Assembly (NCBI RefSeq): GCF_001897285.1
Contig: NZ_MKSM01000112.1
Span: forward strand, 1 to 60,855
DNA: 60,855 nt
Direction of reading: 5' to 3'
DNA from: Nitrobacter sp. 62-23
GTDB taxonomy: Bacteria; Pseudomonadota; Alphaproteobacteria; Rhizobiales; Xanthobacteraceae
In this document: positions 45,331 to 53,713 of the stretch, one piece after another
Position numbering within the stretch: position 1 is the first letter of the stretch
Layout of the letters: the number at the start of each line of letters is the position of its first letter
Made by a program: the position numbers and the translations under genes
The notes under the pieces: generated by a model
The model's database searches: none
Seen by the model: the letters and a program-made list of their open reading frames with translations, nothing else
Told to the model about the DNA's origin: nothing

Positions 45331-46581
45331 ATGGCACAGGATGATCTTGTGAGAGTGCAGCGAATGGCGCTGGGCGCGATCGACGGTCGGCGGCGCGAGC
45401 GCCTCCTGCGGATGCTCGCCGCGGCGACCTTCATCATCTTCTTTCAGGCCTACATGGTGGCGCCGATCATACCCGTCCTGTCGAACGCCTTCGGAACCTC
45501 GGTCCAAACCGTCGGTCTCATCGTGCCAGCCTACCTGATCCCCTATGGGATCGCGACCCTCGCGTACGGCATTCTGGCGGATCGGCTCGGTATCCATCGC
45601 GTGATGTTCGTGTCCTTGATGGCTTTCTCGGCGCTCACCATGCTGACGGCAACCGCGCAGTCCATTGAGCAGCTCACACTGTGGCGGACCGTGACTGGAA
45701 TCGGCGCGAGCGGCGTCGTTCCGCTTGCGTTAGCACTGGTAGGACGGCTGTATCCCTACGAACAGCGGGGCCGACCGCTCGGTTGGCTGTTCGGCGCGAT
45801 GGCTGGCGGCATGGCCTTCGGTTCGCCACTGGGCGCGATGATTGTGCCGTTCGTCGGCTGGCAAGGCTTGTTCGTCGTGGTCGGGGCTGTCGGCGCGGTG
45901 CTTCTGCTTGTCCTTCTGCCCTATCGATCCGTCATTGCCGCCACGGCTCAATCGGTGACCGGTACGCTCCGGGATCTGGTCCGCGGCTACAAGGATCTAC
46001 TCGGCACGCCGCGTGGGCAGCGCACCTATGGTTTTGTCCTCGTCAACTCGATATTCCATTCCGGCGTCTTCACCTGGCTTGGCGTGTACTTCGAGCAACG
46101 ATACGGCGTCGGGCCCATCGGAATTGGCCTCGCGCTCCTCGGTTATGGCGTGCCCGGCCTCCTGTTCGGGCCGCTGATCGGTCGGGCGGCGGATCGCTTC
46201 GGCCGGGCCAGACTGATACCCATTGGTCTGTCGCTGAGCGCTCTTGCGGCGGCGGCACTGATGCTCGGCTTCCCGATGGTTCTCGCCCCCATCGTCGCGA
46301 TGGTCCTGTCTTTGGGCTACGACATGACCCAACCGCTTTTCGCGGGAATTGTTACCTCGCTCGGCGGCAAACGTGCCGGGCAGGCGATGGGCTTGAACGT
46401 CTTCATGCTCTTCATCGGCTTCGGACTAGGAAGCCTCATCTTCGGCGAACTGCTTCGTTACAGCTTCGCGGCCGCGTTGGGCGTGTTCGCAGTCGTCGAG
46501 ATGACCCTCGCCTTGTTGTCCTTGGCGTTGTTCCGTTCCGAGGTCCCGTCCGCGCGCCCAACGATATCCATCCAAGGGTGA
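45331..46581 (+). CDS. MFS transporter in the P1B-ATPase operon
   Basis: 416 aa from ATG 45331, 1 base after the ATPase stop. It has twelve predicted membrane helices, with the MFS motif GILADRLGIHRVMF after helix 2 and IGRAADRFGRARLIP after helix 8. Substrate is not predictable; related proteins export drugs, and in this context a metal, metal complex or thiol conjugate is possible. Last gene of the unit before the next MerR promoter. Confidence 0.85.
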   Translation: MAQDDLVRVQRMALGAIDGRRRERLLRMLAAATFIIFFQAYMVAPIIPVLSNAFGTSVQTVGLIVPAYLIPYGIATLAYGILADRLGIHRVMFVSLMAFSALTMLTATAQSIEQLTLWRTVTGIGASGVVPLALALVGRLYPYEQRGRPLGWLFGAMAGGMAFGSPLGAMIVPFVGWQGLFVVVGAVGAVLLLVLLPYRSVIAATAQSVTGTLRDLVRGYKDLLGTPRGQRTYGFVLVNSIFHSGVFTWLGVYFEQRYGVGPIGIGLALLGYGVPGLLFGPLIGRAADRFGRARLIPIGLSLSALAAAALMLGFPMVLAPIVAMVLSLGYDMTQPLFAGIVTSLGGKRAGQAMGLNVFMLFIGFGLGSLIFGELLRYSFAAALGVFAVVEMTLALLSLALFRSEVPSARPTISIQG

Positions 46582-46648
46582 TGCAGGCTGGCCTGGATAC
46601 CATATCCAGACCGATGCGCGGCAGGCGGCTGACACCCCAATGATGCGC

Positions 46649-46679
46649 TTGACCCTGGAGTATACTCCGGGGTCTAGAA
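46649..46679 (+). promoter_or_regulatory. MerR-family promoter of the MerR-Trx-CcdA-MerTP unit
   Basis: TTGACC (46649-46654) and CTAGAA (46674-46679) are separated by 19 bases. The spacer holds the perfect 12-bp palindrome GGAGTATACTCC (46657-46668) followed by GGGGT. It precedes the regulator gene by 19 bases, so autoregulation is likely. Confidence 0.82.
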
Positions 46680-46698
46680 CACACGCTGGAGAGACTGC

Positions 46699-47118
46699 AT
46701 GTTCACCATCGGCAAATTGGCTTCCCTCACAAGCGTCAGCAACGACACGTTGCGCTATTACGAACAGGAAGGCCTGGTCGAACCTGCAGGGAAAAGTCCT
46801 GCTGGTTATCGGCTGTACGACAAGGACTCGGCACGGCGCATCCGCTTCATCAAGCATGCCCAGAACTGCGGCTTCACGCTTGCCGAGATACGCGATCTCC
46901 TTGTCTTGCGGGGACGCGACAAGGCTTGTTGCGGCGACGTCCGCACCCGAGCCGTCGAAAAGAAATTGCAGATCGAAAGCAAGATTCGCGCGATGAAGGC
47001 GATGTCCAAGGCGCTCGATCAACTGATAGCCGACTGCGCGAACGAAACCCAGCCAGTAAACGAGTGCACGATTATCGCCGCTCTGGAACGAGCCAACGTC
47101 AAGACACCGGTGCATTGA
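46699..47118 (+). CDS. MerR-family metal regulator (ZntR/PbrR-like)
   Basis: 139 aa. The N-terminal part FTIGKLASLTSVSNDTLRYYEQEGLVEPAGKSPAGYRLYD is a MerR DNA-binding domain, followed by a long dimer helix. Metal ligands are likely in KACCGDVRTRAVEKK (two adjacent Cys) and ADCANETQPVNECTII, a Cys spacing like ZntR/PbrR rather than MerR or CueR. It is transcribed rightward from its own 19-bp-spacer promoter. The adjacent dyads suggest it also controls the unit at 42593. Confidence 0.9.
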   Translation: MFTIGKLASLTSVSNDTLRYYEQEGLVEPAGKSPAGYRLYDKDSARRIRFIKHAQNCGFTLAEIRDLLVLRGRDKACCGDVRTRAVEKKLQIESKIRAMKAMSKALDQLIADCANETQPVNECTIIAALERANVKTPVH

Positions 47119-47121
47119 TCC

Positions 47122-47382
47122 ATGAAAGTCGAGATGTTCTATACCCCCGGCTGCTCCGAATGCGTCGTTGCGCACGCCAGGCTCCGGACAACCGCTCAGG
47201 AAGCGGTGAAGAATCTGGTGTGGCGAGAATTGAATGTTCTCGATGAACTCGATTATGCGGTCGAACTCGGCGTGCTGACGCTCCCATCCATCGCGGTCGA
47301 CGGAAAACTCATTTTCACGTCAATGCCGACTGTAGCGCAACTGCGCACGGCGCTGATCGAGCGAAGTAAAGGGCGCGAATGA
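47122..47382 (+). CDS. Small thioredoxin-like protein
   Basis: 86 aa, 3 bases after the MerR stop. A thioredoxin/glutaredoxin-like fold reads KVEMFYTPGCSECVVAHARLR (C-x-x-C with Ser and Glu between), a central WRELNVLDELDYAVELGVLTLPSIAVDGKLIF with the cis-Pro site TLPSI, and a final helix. No signal peptide, so it is cytoplasmic. It probably exchanges electrons with the CcdA-like protein downstream, which overlaps it by 4 bases. Confidence 0.85.
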   Translation: MKVEMFYTPGCSECVVAHARLRTTAQEAVKNLVWRELNVLDELDYAVELGVLTLPSIAVDGKLIFTSMPTVAQLRTALIERSKGRE

Positions 47383-48077
47383 TGGATGCAGAATCGCTAC
47401 GGCTGGCAGTGGAGCATGCGGGCGGCGCCGCCGCGGGCGTCGCGTTTCTGACCGGGCTTGTGTTCAGCTTCAATCCTGTTGCTTTGGCTTCGATCCCGGT
47501 TTCGCTCGCCTACGTCACCAAGGGTCGGGACAAGGACCAGGCATTCCTGTTCGGCGCCATGTTCATCCTGGGCATGGTTCTCACCCATGTGGTTCTCGGC
47601 CTGATCGCAGGATTGGGCGGGAAATGGGTCGCGGATATCGCTGGACGAGGCTGGGGGCTTTTTCTCGGGCCGTTGTTGATCATCCTGGGCCTCATGTGGG
47701 CTGGTTGGCTTCGGATACCGCTGCCGTCGTTCGGCTTTCGGGCAAGCCGCCCAGCCGCCGCGTGGGGAGCTTTCCTTCTCGGAATCCCGTTCGCCATCGC
47801 GGTGTGCCCGATCTGCACGCCAACCTTGGTGGTGTTGCTCGGTGTCACGGCGGGAATCGGGTCGGTCTGGCTTGGAGTGGTGTTGCTTCTTGCGTTCGCT
47901 CTCGGCCGCGCCGTGCCCATCGCCATCGGCGCCTTCGCCGTCAGTTGGCTTGAAAACCTCAGCCACTTTGCCCGATACCGGCGAGGTTTCGAGATTGCTG
48001 GTGGCGTGCTCCTGATCGCGATGGGCTTCTACATGTTGAACGCGGTGTACATCTGGATTCCCGAACTGGCGGTCTGA
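47379..48077 (+). CDS. CcdA/DsbD-type transmembrane electron carrier
   Basis: 232 aa with six membrane segments. The CcdA pattern is seen in AAGVAFLTGLVFSFNPVALASIPVSLAYV (Pro in the first repeat, but the usual first Cys is absent there) and GIPFAIAVCPICTPTLVVLLGV in the second repeat, with an unusual C-P-I-C pair. CcdA proteins move electrons from cytoplasmic thioredoxin to periplasmic thiols. Here the partners could be MerP/MerT-like proteins. The missing first Cys makes the redox route uncertain. Confidence 0.85.
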   Translation: MMDAESLRLAVEHAGGAAAGVAFLTGLVFSFNPVALASIPVSLAYVTKGRDKDQAFLFGAMFILGMVLTHVVLGLIAGLGGKWVADIAGRGWGLFLGPLLIILGLMWAGWLRIPLPSFGFRASRPAAAWGAFLLGIPFAIAVCPICTPTLVVLLGVTAGIGSVWLGVVLLLAFALGRAVPIAIGAFAVSWLENLSHFARYRRGFEIAGGVLLIAMGFYMLNAVYIWIPELAV

Positions 48078-48089
48078 CAGGCTGGCGTT

Positions 48090-48467
48090 ATGACGAGCAG
48101 AGGTGCCGATAGTTCTCGCGACGTAACGCGCCTACAAAATGCCGCCGCGGCGGGTGGTGCCTTGGGCGCTGTCGCGGCGGCGTCGTGCAGCATGTTGCCG
48201 CTGCTTCTTTTTACCTTGGGAGCCAGCGCTCCATGGATAGGCACGCTGGTTCGGCTCGCCCCTTATCAGCCCTATTTCATTGCCGTAGCGGTTGCCTGTC
48301 TTGGGTGTGGATACTGGCTGTGGCATCGCTCATCGAACCAAAAAAGAGATGCGGCATGCTCAACTCGATCGGCGAGTAAATTCGTAAATCCCACGCTCGT
48401 CGTCGCGACGATATTGGTTGTCGCTGCGATCGCGTTCAACGTCCTTTGGCCCGTGCTGACATCATGA
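48090..48467 (+). CDS. MerT-like protein lacking the CC pair
   Basis: 125 aa with three membrane segments and MerT-like APWIGTLVRLAPYQPYFIAVAVACLGCGYWLWHRSS. In the first helix the MerT CC pair is replaced by AASCSMLPLLLF, giving C-S-M rather than C-C. The loop still has a Cys (DAACSTRS). A metal importer with altered specificity is likely. It follows the CcdA-like gene by 12 bases and precedes the second MerP by 11. Confidence 0.85.
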   Translation: MTSRGADSSRDVTRLQNAAAAGGALGAVAAASCSMLPLLLFTLGASAPWIGTLVRLAPYQPYFIAVAVACLGCGYWLWHRSSNQKRDAACSTRSASKFVNPTLVVATILVVAAIAFNVLWPVLTS

Positions 48468-48478
48468 TGGAGAGATCA

Positions 48479-48763
48479 ATGACGAAGTTCCCCACTTCGC
48501 TTGCGCTCGGGTTGCTTATCATTTCCTCCGGCGGGGCAATGGCGGAGCAACAAACCGTCACCCTGGCGGTGGACAACATGTACTGCGAAGCCTGTCCTTA
48601 CATGGTCAAGAAGACCATCGAGAAGGTTTCCGGCGTCTCAAAAGTCACCGTTTCGTTTAAGGAAAAAACGGCGATCGTTGTGTTCGATGACGCGCGGGCA
48701 GAGGTCAAAGATCTGACGAATGCGACGACCAGCGCCGGCTTTCCTTCGGCGCCGAAACGCTGA
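48479..48763 (+). CDS. Second MerP-like periplasmic metal-binding protein
   Basis: 94 aa from ATG 48479, with GGAGAGATCA upstream; earlier ATGs at 48464 and 48467 are in frame but lack a site. The signal peptide is SLALGLLIISSGGAMA. The HMA domain has VDNMYCEACPYMVKKTIEKV (C-x-x-C, as in MerP) and a final TSAGFPSAPKR. It likely passes a metal to the MerT-like protein. No second merA follows. Confidence 0.9.
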   Translation: MTKFPTSLALGLLIISSGGAMAEQQTVTLAVDNMYCEACPYMVKKTIEKVSGVSKVTVSFKEKTAIVVFDDARAEVKDLTNATTSAGFPSAPKR

Positions 48764-49236
48764 ACGTCCGGGGCGGCATAATCCAACTTTCGCCAATGTG
48801 TGCCTCTCGAGGGCGCTTACGATCGTCTCGCGACGAAGCCCTACCTCTTGACTGATGTCGGAATCGGTCTTGTGACGCGGCGTCATGCGCAACGTCTCTT
48901 CTATCATTTCGCGGAACAATCCGGCGCGATTGCAAAACGGCGGTGCCTTCCTGACAAAAAGCTGGGCATCGACGGGAGCCCGACCTCACCATCTGGTCTA
49001 GCAATGCTGCTCGATAAGCCTGTCGGTCTTTCCCGGCTCGGCGAAGATCACCGCGACACGATCACCCATCCTCCTTGCTGCCGTCGAACGGCTTTTCATT
49101 ACCCCGGCACCAGATGCTGCGGATCGGTCGCCCGCTGATCGAGTGTCCCGTCATTCGAGACAATTCCAGGACATCAATTTATCACCACCACTTTCCGCTG
49201 AGAGAGTCGCCCTGCCGCTCACATCAGCGTGAACTT
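48764..49236. other. Non-coding stretch before the opgC promoter
   Basis: Nearly 500 bases with no ORF that shows family sequence or a good start. There may be decayed coding DNA, but I recognise nothing. The SigF-type promoter begins at the right edge. Confidence 0.3.
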
Positions 49237-49262
49237 GTAACCAACACGGTGATCTCTTCGAA
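49237..49262 (+). promoter_or_regulatory. SigF-type promoter upstream of opgC
   Basis: GTAACC (49237-49242), 16-base gap, CGAA (49259-49262). The upstream flank GTGAACTT resembles the CGTGAG part seen at the other copies. The pattern matches Caulobacter SigF promoters, and sigF-nrsF is encoded 7 kb to the right. Confidence 0.72.
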
Positions 49263-49543
49263 CTTCCTTGTGGGGATTGTCAAATCACCGCGCTGACAGA
49301 CTACATCGCGAGATCGCCGTGAGGGTTAGCCTTCACAGCGGGTGCATAAGGTTATCACTCTGGACAACGGGGCTATCGTCATCGAGCCAAACACAATTTT
49401 CGGGCTACACCGACCTACTTACAAAACGATCCCTCCACAACGCGCCCGGATCCCCGACATCGGTTCTCCAAATGCATTCCGCTTCTTCGAATAGTCGTTC
49501 GAGCGCAAACAGGGCCACCGCACGCAAGCAGTCGGAAGTTAAA

Positions 49544-50851
49544 ATGGTACACACGCCGGCAAACAACACTCTTCCAATCAGCGGACGCGATCATCGTCTT
49601 GATCTGTTTCGCGGCATCGCTAACTGGGCGATCTTTCTTGATCATATTCCAAACAACGTTGTCGCGTGGATCACGATCAGAAACTACGGCTTCAGTGACG
49701 CGGCTGAGCTTTTCATCTTTATGTCAGGATATATGACATCGCTGGTTTGCACGAATATTATGCGGCGGCGCGGCTTTGTTGCGGGAATGTCCTGGTTGAT
49801 GAAGCGCGTCTGGCAGCTTTACGTCGCTCACATTTTCTTGTTTGTGTTGTATGCGGCCATGATCGGCCATATCGCACAAAGTTACGATAATCCTACGCTC
49901 ATAAATGAATTCAATATTGCCGGTTTGGTGAGCAACCCTTTCGACGTCCTTACCCAGGGCTTGCTCCTCCGTTTCAAGCCCCTTAACATGGACGTTCTCC
50001 CCCTCTACATTGTCCTTTTGGCAGGTATCTTGCCAATTTTATGGCTCATGTTGCGGTTGCCCGATGCTACGATGTTGGGATCATTGTATCTCTACCTCGC
50101 TGCGCGACATTTCGGCTGGAATTTGTCCGCCTACCCCGAAGGAGCATGGTATTTCAATCCCTTTACGTGGCAGCTGCTGTTCGTTCTTGGCGCATGGTTT
50201 GCTGTGGGCGGCGCAAAGCGATCACGCCGTCTCATTCGTTCACGAAGTCTTCTTTATGTTGGAGTCGTCTATTTGCTATTTTCATTCGCAATGACGATGG
50301 CCGGTCATATCCCGAATCTGGCGAATGAATTTCCAAAATGGCTCTTTGACGCATTCAATCCAAATGACAAGACCGACCTCGCTCCTTACCGCGTGATCCA
50401 TTTTGCGTTCATTGCACTGTTGGCGACACGGCTTCTGCCCGTGAACTGGAGCGGCTTGCAATGCAGTATTCTTCAACCTCTGATCAAATGCGGAGAACAG
50501 TCTCTCCATGTCTTTTGTTCAGGAATTATCCTGTCATTCTTGGCCCATTTCGTATTGGAGTCAGGCTCGCAGACCGTGTTGGCACAAATCCTCGTCAGTG
50601 TAGCTGGACTTTCGATAATGACGGCAATTGCGTACTTCGCGTCTTGGTCCAAGACGTTCGATAAGCCACGATCGCTCGCATTTTTAGGGCACTCCGGGAG
50701 CGATGTGATCGAGACCGCTGACAGCGATGATGCTGAAGTGCGCTCCAAAACCGTACTTGCCTGGAGCGACCCGACTTTTCTTACGAAAGGTAAGAACGGC
50801 GGGTACGTGGGGATCGGCAGTCGCAAAAACGTTCACTTGAAGTGTCAATAG
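49544..50851 (+). CDS. opgC: OpgC-family glucan modification membrane protein
   Basis: 435 aa if started at ATG 49544 (CGGAAG upstream); ATG 49472 would add 24 residues. The sequence starts ISGRDHRLDLFRGIANWAIFLDHIPNN and has about ten membrane helices, with the motif DAAELFIFMSGYMTSLV and the later KPLNMDVLPLYIVLL, matching OpgC. OpgC transfers succinyl groups to osmoregulated periplasmic glucans. The C-terminal 60 residues are polar and not conserved. The distance from the SigF-like -10 to the ATG is about 280 bases, so either a long leader exists or an upstream start is used. Confidence 0.85.
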   Translation: MVHTPANNTLPISGRDHRLDLFRGIANWAIFLDHIPNNVVAWITIRNYGFSDAAELFIFMSGYMTSLVCTNIMRRRGFVAGMSWLMKRVWQLYVAHIFLFVLYAAMIGHIAQSYDNPTLINEFNIAGLVSNPFDVLTQGLLLRFKPLNMDVLPLYIVLLAGILPILWLMLRLPDATMLGSLYLYLAARHFGWNLSAYPEGAWYFNPFTWQLLFVLGAWFAVGGAKRSRRLIRSRSLLYVGVVYLLFSFAMTMAGHIPNLANEFPKWLFDAFNPNDKTDLAPYRVIHFAFIALLATRLLPVNWSGLQCSILQPLIKCGEQSLHVFCSGIILSFLAHFVLESGSQTVLAQILVSVAGLSIMTAIAYFASWSKTFDKPRSLAFLGHSGSDVIETADSDDAEVRSKTVLAWSDPTFLTKGKNGGYVGIGSRKNVHLKCQ

Positions 50852-51077
50852 CTGGCCGTGATATCCTACTGATCGCCGGCAACGGCGGCTTCAATGCTCT
50901 GCGCTGATAAAATCGCGAACAATTTCTCGCAGGTTGGTTACGCAATGATTGATACTCGGTCGGGTGGAAAGGTAATGTCGCAAACGACACTAGGATCGCG
51001 CGTTCACGAGACACGACGCCTTCTCTCCGGACCGACAGCCACAATTTACCCGGCAACGTTTTTCCTGAGCCTCAGGG
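50852..51077. other. Intergenic, nothing recognised
   Basis: 226 bases between the opgC stop and the small leftward membrane protein gene. A short GC hairpin (GCCG...CGGC) occurs near 50875-50890 without a T-run. No gene or promoter could be supported. Confidence 0.3.
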
Positions 51078-51380
51078 TCAATGTCTGTCGTCAGAATCGG
51101 TTTTGTGAACACCAGTTTTGACATTTGAACTGCCCGTGTCGTTCTGATTGCCACCCATATTTTTCATGCACAACATCATGATTGCACACGGCAGCAAGAA
51201 CAGCAGTGGCAGCAGTTTTCCAGCGCTCTGCGTGCCGAACGCGCCACTGAACACAAGGATCGCACCGACGAAAACGACCGCGCAGACCGCAAGCCCGCTC
51301 CATCCACTGAGCCAACCTCGCTTTCTGCCGGCCGCCGGAGAGCCAGAAGATCGGGTCGTCAGATTTCTATTCAGTTCCAT
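51078..51380 (-). CDS. Small membrane protein, DUF2933-like
   Basis: 100 aa from ATG 51380 with AAAGGAGATGAAAC upstream. Two membrane segments: WSGLAVCAVVFVGAILVFSGAF and LLPLLFLLPCAIMMLCMK. The second, with PC-x-x-M-M-x-C-M, matches DUF2933-type proteins often found in copper and silver clusters. The C-terminus is polar. A related pattern is in the protein at 58203-58553. Possibly a metal-binding membrane protein. Confidence 0.7.
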   Translation of the reverse strand: MELNRNLTTRSSGSPAAGRKRGWLSGWSGLAVCAVVFVGAILVFSGAFGTQSAGKLLPLLFLLPCAIMMLCMKNMGGNQNDTGSSNVKTGVHKTDSDDRH

Positions 51381-51475
51381 TGTTTCATCTCCTTTCAAGA
51401 GGACAATGTAATCTCTCCAACAATTGGAAGGTCAGGGTGCTGGTTCTCGGCCTCGACGCTCCATTGGACGACAAC

Positions 51476-51501
51476 TGGAGTGGGCCCCTGGTGCCGGACA
51501 G
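51476..51501 (+). repeat. IS left terminal inverted repeat
   Basis: 26-bp repeat, identical to the reverse complement of 52701-52726. The orfB stop (51510) is 9 bases inside. Confidence 0.92.
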
Positions 51502-51509
51502 AAATCAGA

Positions 51510-52301
51510 CTACTGATTTGACCATGGCCGGGTATGTTGCTCCTCGAACTGCACGGGGCTGATGTAGCCGAGCGCGGAATGCAGGCGGCGTTGATTGTAA
51601 ACGTCGTCGATGAACCTGGGAAGCTGCTCGGCGATGTCGTCGAAGGTCTCGAATGCCATCGGATAGACCGCCTCGACTTTGAGTGTCTTCATGAAGCTCT
51701 CCGCCTTGGCGTTATCGTACGGGTTTCCGCGCCGGCTCATCGAGCCGACTAAGTTATGGGCCGCCAGCAATGCTTGATAGATACCAGATGCGTATTGCGA
51801 TCCGCGGTCCGAATGATGAATGCATCCTGGTCGCGGACGCCGTCGCTCGATCGCCACCTTCAGCGCCGCGAGCGCGAGCCGCGCGTCGATCGACCTGCCG
51901 ATCGCATAGCCGACGACGCGGCGTGACCAGGCGTCGAGGATGATCGCCACATAGGCAAAGCCGCCGATGATGGCGACGTAGGTCAGGTCCGCTACCCAGA
52001 GCTGGTCCGGGCCATCAAGGATGATATCCTTCGAACGATCCGGGAAGATGGGCTGATCATGGTCGCTGTCGGTGGTGGCGATATAACGCCTGCGGCGGCG
52101 CGGCTGAAGATCGTGCTCGCGCATCAGGCGCTTGATCCGCTTGTGGTTGGCGATCACGCCTCGATGGCGAAGCGCCGCCTGCACGCGGCGCCAGCCATAG
52201 GCTTCGAACTCGTCGCAGATCGCGGTAATCGCGTTCAACAGCTCGACATCGCCAGTGCGCGCCGCAGGCGCATCATAATAGGTTGATCGCGCGATGCCCA
52301 T
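51510..52301 (-). CDS. IS3-family transposase OrfB
   Basis: 263 aa from ATG 52301. This is a DDE/rve domain: D in WVADLTYV, D in [12 protein letters not shown] in [14 protein letters not shown]. The OrfB frame continues upstream ([16 protein letters not shown]-like) over the end of orfA, so OrfAB is probably made by a -1 slip at GAAAAAC near 52378. The strong HTH_21-like start is ARSTYYD. It catalyses element excision and insertion. Confidence 0.93.
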   Translation of the reverse strand: MGIARSTYYDAPAARTGDVELLNAITAICDEFEAYGWRRVQAALRHRGVIANHKRIKRLMREHDLQPRRRRRYIATTDSDHDQPIFPDRSKDIILDGPDQLWVADLTYVAIIGGFAYVAIILDAWSRRVVGYAIGRSIDARLALAALKVAIERRRPRPGCIHHSDRGSQYASGIYQALLAAHNLVGSMSRRGNPYDNAKAESFMKTLKVEAVYPMAFETFDDIAEQLPRFIDDVYNQRRLHSALGYISPVQFEEQHTRPWSNQ

Positions 52302-52651
52302 CAGCCGGCATCCTTCAGCGATGGACAGGCCGCGGGGCCGGTGATCACGGATGTAGTCGCGCTTCTCTGCCGGGGTACGTTTTTCAGAGCCCCTTTTAAA
52401 AACTCCAGTTCGAGCGCCTGACGGCCGACCAACCGCTCGAGCGCGGCGATGCGCGCTTCATATTCCTGGACCAGATCCGCAGCGCGCGCGTCGTCGCCCA
52501 GCGCGCCGGCCTCGTACTTTTCGACCCAGATACGGATCAGGTTACGCGAAAGGTCGTGGCGCTTGGCCAGGCCGTGAAGCGTCTCGCCACTCAGAAATTC
52601 CTGGGCGACCTGGCGCTTAAACTCAACGCTGTGGGATCGGTGTCTCGGCAT
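52301..52651 (-). CDS. IS3-family OrfA
   Basis: 116 aa. An N-terminal helix-turn-helix reads [41 protein letters not shown], then a leucine-zipper-like helix ([26 protein letters not shown]). The end after residue 95 is in the wrong frame relative to OrfB, as expected for frameshift-regulated IS3 elements. Confidence 0.92.
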   Translation of the reverse strand: MPRHRSHSVEFKRQVAQEFLSGETLHGLAKRHDLSRNLIRIWVEKYEAGALGDDARAADLVQEYEARIAALERLVGRQALELEFLKGALKNVPRQRSATTSVITGPAACPSLKDAG

Positions 52652-52700
52652 GGGCTTTTCTCCAAAAGCCCGGCCACCCAGTCAATTCAACTCTGCTTAC

Positions 52701-52726
52701 CTGTCCGGCACCAGGGGCCCACTCCA
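52701..52726 (-). repeat. IS right terminal inverted repeat
   Basis: 26-bp partner of 51476-51501. The right flank begins AAC (52727-52729), completing the target duplication. Confidence 0.92.
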
Positions 52727-52760
52727 AACACTGGTCAGATTGAGCGGTCCTTTGCCGCCT

Positions 52761-53411
52761 TCAAAGCATCCGTCGAAACGAGTAGTTTCTAAAGGCTACG
52801 CGCCAACCGCGGTGATCCGGCCAGAACATCGGCACCCGTCTTTGGTAGCTCCGATATTTATCACCGTACTGTTGGATCATCTGCTTCTCCTCCATTCTGG
52901 CCAGGAGCCAGTACGCGCCGACGATGATAGGGAAGGCCGTCAGTGAGAATAGCGTTGGCCAATGCACAACACTTTCGCCAAACAGCGCCAGAAAGATGCC
53001 AGCGTATTGTGGATGGCGCATCAAGCTGTAAGGGCCACCCCTGGCGAGCCGCCCTCTCGCTCTCGCTCGATACACTTCACGCCAGCCGGCGATGATCAGA
53101 GCGGCTCCAAAAAAGACAACAGTGTAACCGAGAGCCATGGAAGCTGGCATTACCCACCAACTGCCCGTCAGATAAACCCAGAGATTGCCATCCCAAAGAT
53201 TTCCCGCGACGTCCAGATTGAAGACTCGGGCTAATAGGTAAATCGTGAGGGGAAATCCATACATCTCGGCATAAAATGCGATGACGAATGCCTGCACGAT
53301 TCCAGCGCGAGTCCACTCCCGCCAGCCCTTCGGCACGACAAGGCGGTAGAAACACCACGATACGACAACGATTGAAATCGTGGCTCCTCCCCAGAGTATA
53401 TTTTCGTTCAT
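52761..53411 (-). CDS. ICMT/PEMT-type membrane methyltransferase
   Basis: 216 aa with five or so membrane segments. The C-terminal methyltransferase signature is present: GPYSLMRHPQYAGIFLALFGE, then RMEEKQMIQQYGDKYRSYQRRVPMFWP (the E-E-x-x-L..Y-x-x-Y region). Bacterial members methylate lipids, thiols or unknown small molecules. A SigF-type promoter lies 280 bases upstream on the same strand. The IS right end is only 34 bases beyond the stop, so the C-terminus was nearly interrupted but appears intact. Confidence 0.85.
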   Translation of the reverse strand: MNENILWGGATISIVVVSWCFYRLVVPKGWREWTRAGIVQAFVIAFYAEMYGFPLTIYLLARVFNLDVAGNLWDGNLWVYLTGSWWVMPASMALGYTVVFFGAALIIAGWREVYRARARGRLARGGPYSLMRHPQYAGIFLALFGESVVHWPTLFSLTAFPIIVGAYWLLARMEEKQMIQQYGDKYRSYQRRVPMFWPDHRGWRVAFRNYSFRRML

Positions 53412-53687
53412 TTATCTGCCTCGTACCGATTCTTGATCGGCCAAAACGCCCCGTCTCCTGACGCGCGCGTTTGTCTCTGCAATCGCCGCGTTTATGGACG
53501 GCCATCCGATGGCCTCAACGCGATGCCCGACCCCGCGTTTTAATCAATGAGTCGGAACAATAGAAGCAGTGCATATCGTTTCTTTTCTCGGCTCCCGCCC
53601 GAAACGACAAAGCTATGCGTCCTCACCGCTCGCGGCCCGTCTTTTCGCGAACCTCGATCGCTCCTCGCGCGCCTGTTATTAAGTTAG
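53412..53687. other. Leader region between SigF-type promoter and methyltransferase gene
   Basis: No credible gene in 276 bases. If the promoter at 53688-53713 is used, this is a long untranslated leader. I saw no riboswitch pattern or strong hairpin. Confidence 0.3.
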
Positions 53688-53713
53688 TTCGAACAGAGCG
53701 AACGCATGGTTAC
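53688..53713 (-). promoter_or_regulatory. SigF-type promoter, leftward
   Basis: On the minus strand, GTAACC (53708-53713), 16-base gap, CGAA (53688-53691). It faces the methyltransferase gene. It lacks the CGTGAG flank seen in other copies (the flank reads GGCCT), so it may be weaker. Confidence 0.65.

Larger units (their letters stand above)
51476..52726 (-). mobile_element. Complete IS3-family insertion sequence
   Basis: 1251 bp bounded by perfect 26-bp inverted repeats (51476-51501 and 52701-52726, beginning TGGAGTGG and ending GGACAG). It is flanked by a 3-bp direct repeat AAC (51473-51475 and 52727-52729), the expected target duplication of IS3 elements. It carries orfA and orfB on the minus strand. 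Both open frames are intact, so it may still be active. Confidence 0.95.

Noticed and set aside
52517-52542. GTAACC-N16-CGAA match on the minus strand inside IS orfA
   Set aside because: It lies in conserved transposase coding sequence (LIRIWVEK) and precedes no separate gene; treated as chance or a consequence of protein coding.
53554-53580. GGAAC-N18-CGTT, resembling an EcfG general stress promoter
   Set aside because: The spacing is 18 rather than the usual 16-17 and the next rightward gene is about 360 bases away.
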